64,000 nucleotides of DNA. Source: Bolinopsis microptera (taxonomy: Eukaryota; Ctenophora; Tentaculata; Lobata; Bolinopsidae). Shown piece by piece: positions 61,215 through 64,000 of this stretch; the first letter of the stretch is position 1, and each line of letters begins with the position of its first letter. A program made the position numbers and the translations under genes. The notes beneath the pieces were generated by a model, which saw only the letters and a list, made by a program, of their open reading frames with translations, made no database searches and was not told the origin of the DNA. The stretch lies in assembly GCF_026151205.1 (NCBI RefSeq), contig NC_087077.1, positions 7,989,983 to 8,053,982 on the forward strand. The letters run 5' to 3'.

Positions 61215-64000
61215 GTAAGAACCTCAACAACAAATGATTGGGTATTTTTATGTTCTTGTTTGTCTTGTCTTTGTGGTTTTTCTATTGATTTTAGTCTACT
61301 TTACCTTTTTTCAACAAAAAAAAACCACCTTACCCAGCATGCTGATATAGATAGTCATAATTCACCTTTTCTACCAACAATTTGCATCACCAACTGCCTT
61401 TTAAGCTAAAATTTGTGTCCCGATGAAAAGTTTGTATTCTTGTGTCTCTGTTAGTGAGTACAGTATTTCAACCTGCAGGAAGTTGGACGAACCCCTACCA
61501 AATTCTCTAATCATATCGGTCATGGTCATGTTAAATCGAGCGCCGAGGTATATTCTGTGTTCACACTTACATTCCCTATTCGTTCCACAGATTTTACCGT
61601 TGTCATGACTACCACTGATTTTGATCTACTCCTACATTTAGTAAAGGAATCTTTTTGTCATCTTGGCGTCCTGATTTAACGATTTAAAGCATAAACCACA
61701 ATAAGCTGATGTCACGGTGTGAATTATAAACTGTTTGATACCGTGACAGCCTGCTGTTGTGAATCTCTTTTAATCACACATTCAGTTGGAATAATCAAAA
61801 TATCTTCGTCACGATCAACCTACAAAAGAGTATTTTCCAAGAAATTTAACATTCCTGAAATACAACAATATATAGAACGTCTTTTCAATATAATGTGTTC
61901 AGCTTGGCACGTTGGCGGTGGCCTGACTTAGCGTACTTTGTCACGCCACCGCTAATACACCGTATTTTGAAAGACATTGAACCGTTAAAGCCTGGCAAGT
62001 CTGTCTGTGCCAAGCCGTGCTCGCTGTGTCGTGACAGGATGACAAGCAACTCGTCAAAAATACGACACCTTTAAAGGACAATTAACACTTTTTATTTCAA
62101 ATCCTCAACACCCTGCCGTTTCAATCACACTTATCCAGAAACCCACTCCTCCTTAAAAACGCCTTTAAAACGTTCAGTTGAATTTCCTGAAAAGCCGTAA
62201 GATCGGCACGACTTTATGAGCATTAACGTGGTGTGTATACTGTGTTCGTGGTTACTGGTTGATTAATCCAGCTTCTGTAAGTATCGTTGACAGATCACAT
62301 ACGAAGCATGACAGTAGGATTTACATGACAGACAAATCCCTTATCAGCCGATATTTTGAGGATTTACATAAAACTTACGTATTCTCCCGGCGGGTGGGCT
62401 CCACTATCCAACATTTGTACACTCAGCTCAGTGTTACTATATTAGTCATAATTCCGTGCAGTAATAAATATATAATAAAAATGTTAGATAACTCTCTTGG
62501 TTTCCATGGGACATTGAATCTATAGAAAACTAGTTCTCATAGCAACTGACGTGGATGTTTAAAGCTGAACCTTACCTCAGGGAGTGTAGTAGCTATTGGT
62601 GATTACGTCTGTCTTGCAGATAATAATAGTAGCAGATAATGTATATTAGTATATGTGCAGATGTTGGTTTTATCGGGCTTCGATCTTACTCTAATTAAAT
62701 GTAATAGTGTAATGCAACCCGGAATTTATTTAATTATTTCTGGTTCATAGCATAAACAGTCATCTAAACTAATACTACTGTTATGTTTACTATATGAAAT
62801 TATGACGGAAGTCTCATTTATATAACAATTGATAATAATACTATGATGATCGAAGGAAGTCGTGATTGATCCGTGCTATACTAATATAGGGCGCTGTTAC
62901 GTACTGTTATATGTTTTGATCTTTACTGGTTGTCAATAGTGCTAATATCGCTTGTAAATATTGTTACAAGGTATAATACAATACAAATACATGTCACGAA
63001 AATCATGCTAATTGTGATTTTAATGAATAATGACCGTGCCAGCAATTACAATCCTAACAATGCCAGTTGGTTGGTAATGCTGTTTGTTCACGAATGGTAC
63101 GTGATTCTAAATTGACTACATAATTATCATTGTGAAGTGGTGGAAAAGGATACCTTGTTTCATTGAAACCATTGGTCGAGTCTAATATAACGTATGCCAA
63201 AATTTAAGGATTTGATTTGTCCCCACCTAGCATATTATTCATTATTCAACGTGTGAAATATATGGTAGGGCCCGGTAGGGCTAACTATAAATTGGCAATC
63301 ACTCATCCCATTCGGCGAGAATTTCTCTGAAATGAAGACGTTCCTTATCGAGATCGATAAAAGGTATAGCTCAGCCAGTAGTTTAACTTCTTGACGACGC
63401 TGTCAAATCCTCTAAGTCTGATAATGAAACATTCCATCATACTTAATACTGTCACCTTACGTGTTACGTGTGAAAAATGAGAACAGCATCTCGTAGATTG
63501 GTGGGCGGGGGGATTGATTGGTTATGGTTGCCAGTGTTGTAAAAAGGACAAAACGCACATAAACTAGGAGAAACTGGACGTTAGAAAAAACAAAATGGGC
63601 ACAAAACGGAAATTCAATGAACAAACCAGACAGATGATAATCATGCAAAACGGAAGTAATGACACTCTATTTTTCGAAGAACACAAAGTCTGATAGTTAA
63701 AGACGGTTCATATTGTCTTTTAAATACTGCCGTGTCTGATGATAATTGTTATAAGTATTTATACTTATAATCTTCCGTTTAACGCTAGCACAAAACGTCT
63801 TTAAGTCACGACAAAACATAAACCGGGTATTCAAAAAACAGACAGATTCAAACAAAACAAAAAAAAACACATATAAGAACTACAGTTTCAACCCCGCCCA
63901 GACATTGTATGTGTCTCCCCTTGAAGAGACTATGAATTGCGCAACAATCCTACTCAAGCCTACGCCGTTGCTTAAATCCATAATATAAATACACCCCACC
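61215..64000. other. Downstream stretch, nothing firmly recognised
   Basis: It may contain further intron and exons of the pseudokinase. A candidate at about 61478-61548 (acceptor aacctgcag, donor gtatat) gives no WNK-like peptide in the required phase. No RNA gene or repeat was identified. Confidence 0.35.

Noticed and set aside
61478-61548. Possible seventh pseudokinase exon
   Set aside because: Acceptor and donor exist, but the frame required by exon 6 gives no WNK-like peptide, and the better-looking frame (KLDEPLPNSLII) is out of phase.

Overview
Organism and overall character. This is eukaryotic, almost certainly metazoan, genomic DNA. Short coding exons are bounded by GT-AG introns, the base composition is AT-rich, and most recognisable protein-coding sequence belongs to transposable elements. 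The mix (CR1/Jockey-like LINEs, an R2-type LINE with a restriction-like endonuclease, a Penelope-like element, MULE, hAT-like and mariner-like DNA elements) fits an early-branching or marine invertebrate. A cnidarian-like host is a guess from the repeat mix, not something proved here. No bacterial operon, rRNA gene, tRNA gene or CRISPR array was recognised. Layout, 0-13 kb: mostly non-coding. There is a candidate terminal exon with a transmembrane segment (about 0.86-1.0 kb), a candidate minus-strand PH-domain exon (7.26-7.45 kb), a 5'-truncated CR1-like LINE (8.05-9.3 kb), a hairpin-rich repeat family (10.2-11.3 kb), a 99-bp minisatellite (11.28-11.77 kb) and a small inverted-repeat element (11.77-12.18 kb). 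13-21 kb: a 734-bp near-perfect palindrome, part of it tandemly duplicated together with MULE transposase fragments and then split by a second MULE with a 9-bp target duplication. A decayed RTE-like LINE end (18.1-19.0 kb) and inverted repeats (20.1-20.9 kb) follow. 22.6-28.8 kb: an R2-like LINE (968-codon open frame) flanked by a direct repeat of about 229 bp. The left repeat copy is itself split by an intact Penelope-like element with a 9-bp target duplication. 29.4-33.7 kb: a large element whose ends are G/C homopolymers, with 8-bp target duplications, carrying a 2.3-kb polypurine GAGGA-type repeat and a nested MITE. It split an older LINE fragment or its flank. 34.6-37.3 kb: a 1.2-kb tandem duplication that includes part of a hAT-like repeat-rich element nested in a mariner-like element. 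37.8-42.7 kb: a decayed R2-like copy, a frameshifted CR1-like LINE, and a small LINE fragment with its own target duplication. 43.2-50.85 kb: a two-ORF, apparently intact LINE lying between perfect 33-bp mariner-like inverted repeats. Its ORF1 carries an AlkB-type Fe(II)/2-oxoglutarate dioxygenase domain followed by an SGNH-hydrolase domain, and its ORF2 carries zinc fingers, an endonuclease and a reverse transcriptase. This is the most unusual object in the window. 51-64 kb: host genes. A WD40 protein with a C-terminal CxxC/CxxC module (51.07-52.23 kb) is followed by a multi-exon WNK-family pseudokinase (52.78-61.21 kb, six exons reconstructed here with consistent phases). The pseudokinase has lost the WNK lysine, the HRD aspartate and the DFG aspartate. 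Its introns hold phase-compatible candidate exons on the opposite strand. The last 2.8 kb shows nothing I can name. How the parts work together: the only coherent gene systems are the autonomous transposons (ORF1 plus ORF2 in the LINE) and the two host genes. The rest is a record of nested insertion and duplication, which gives a relative order of events.
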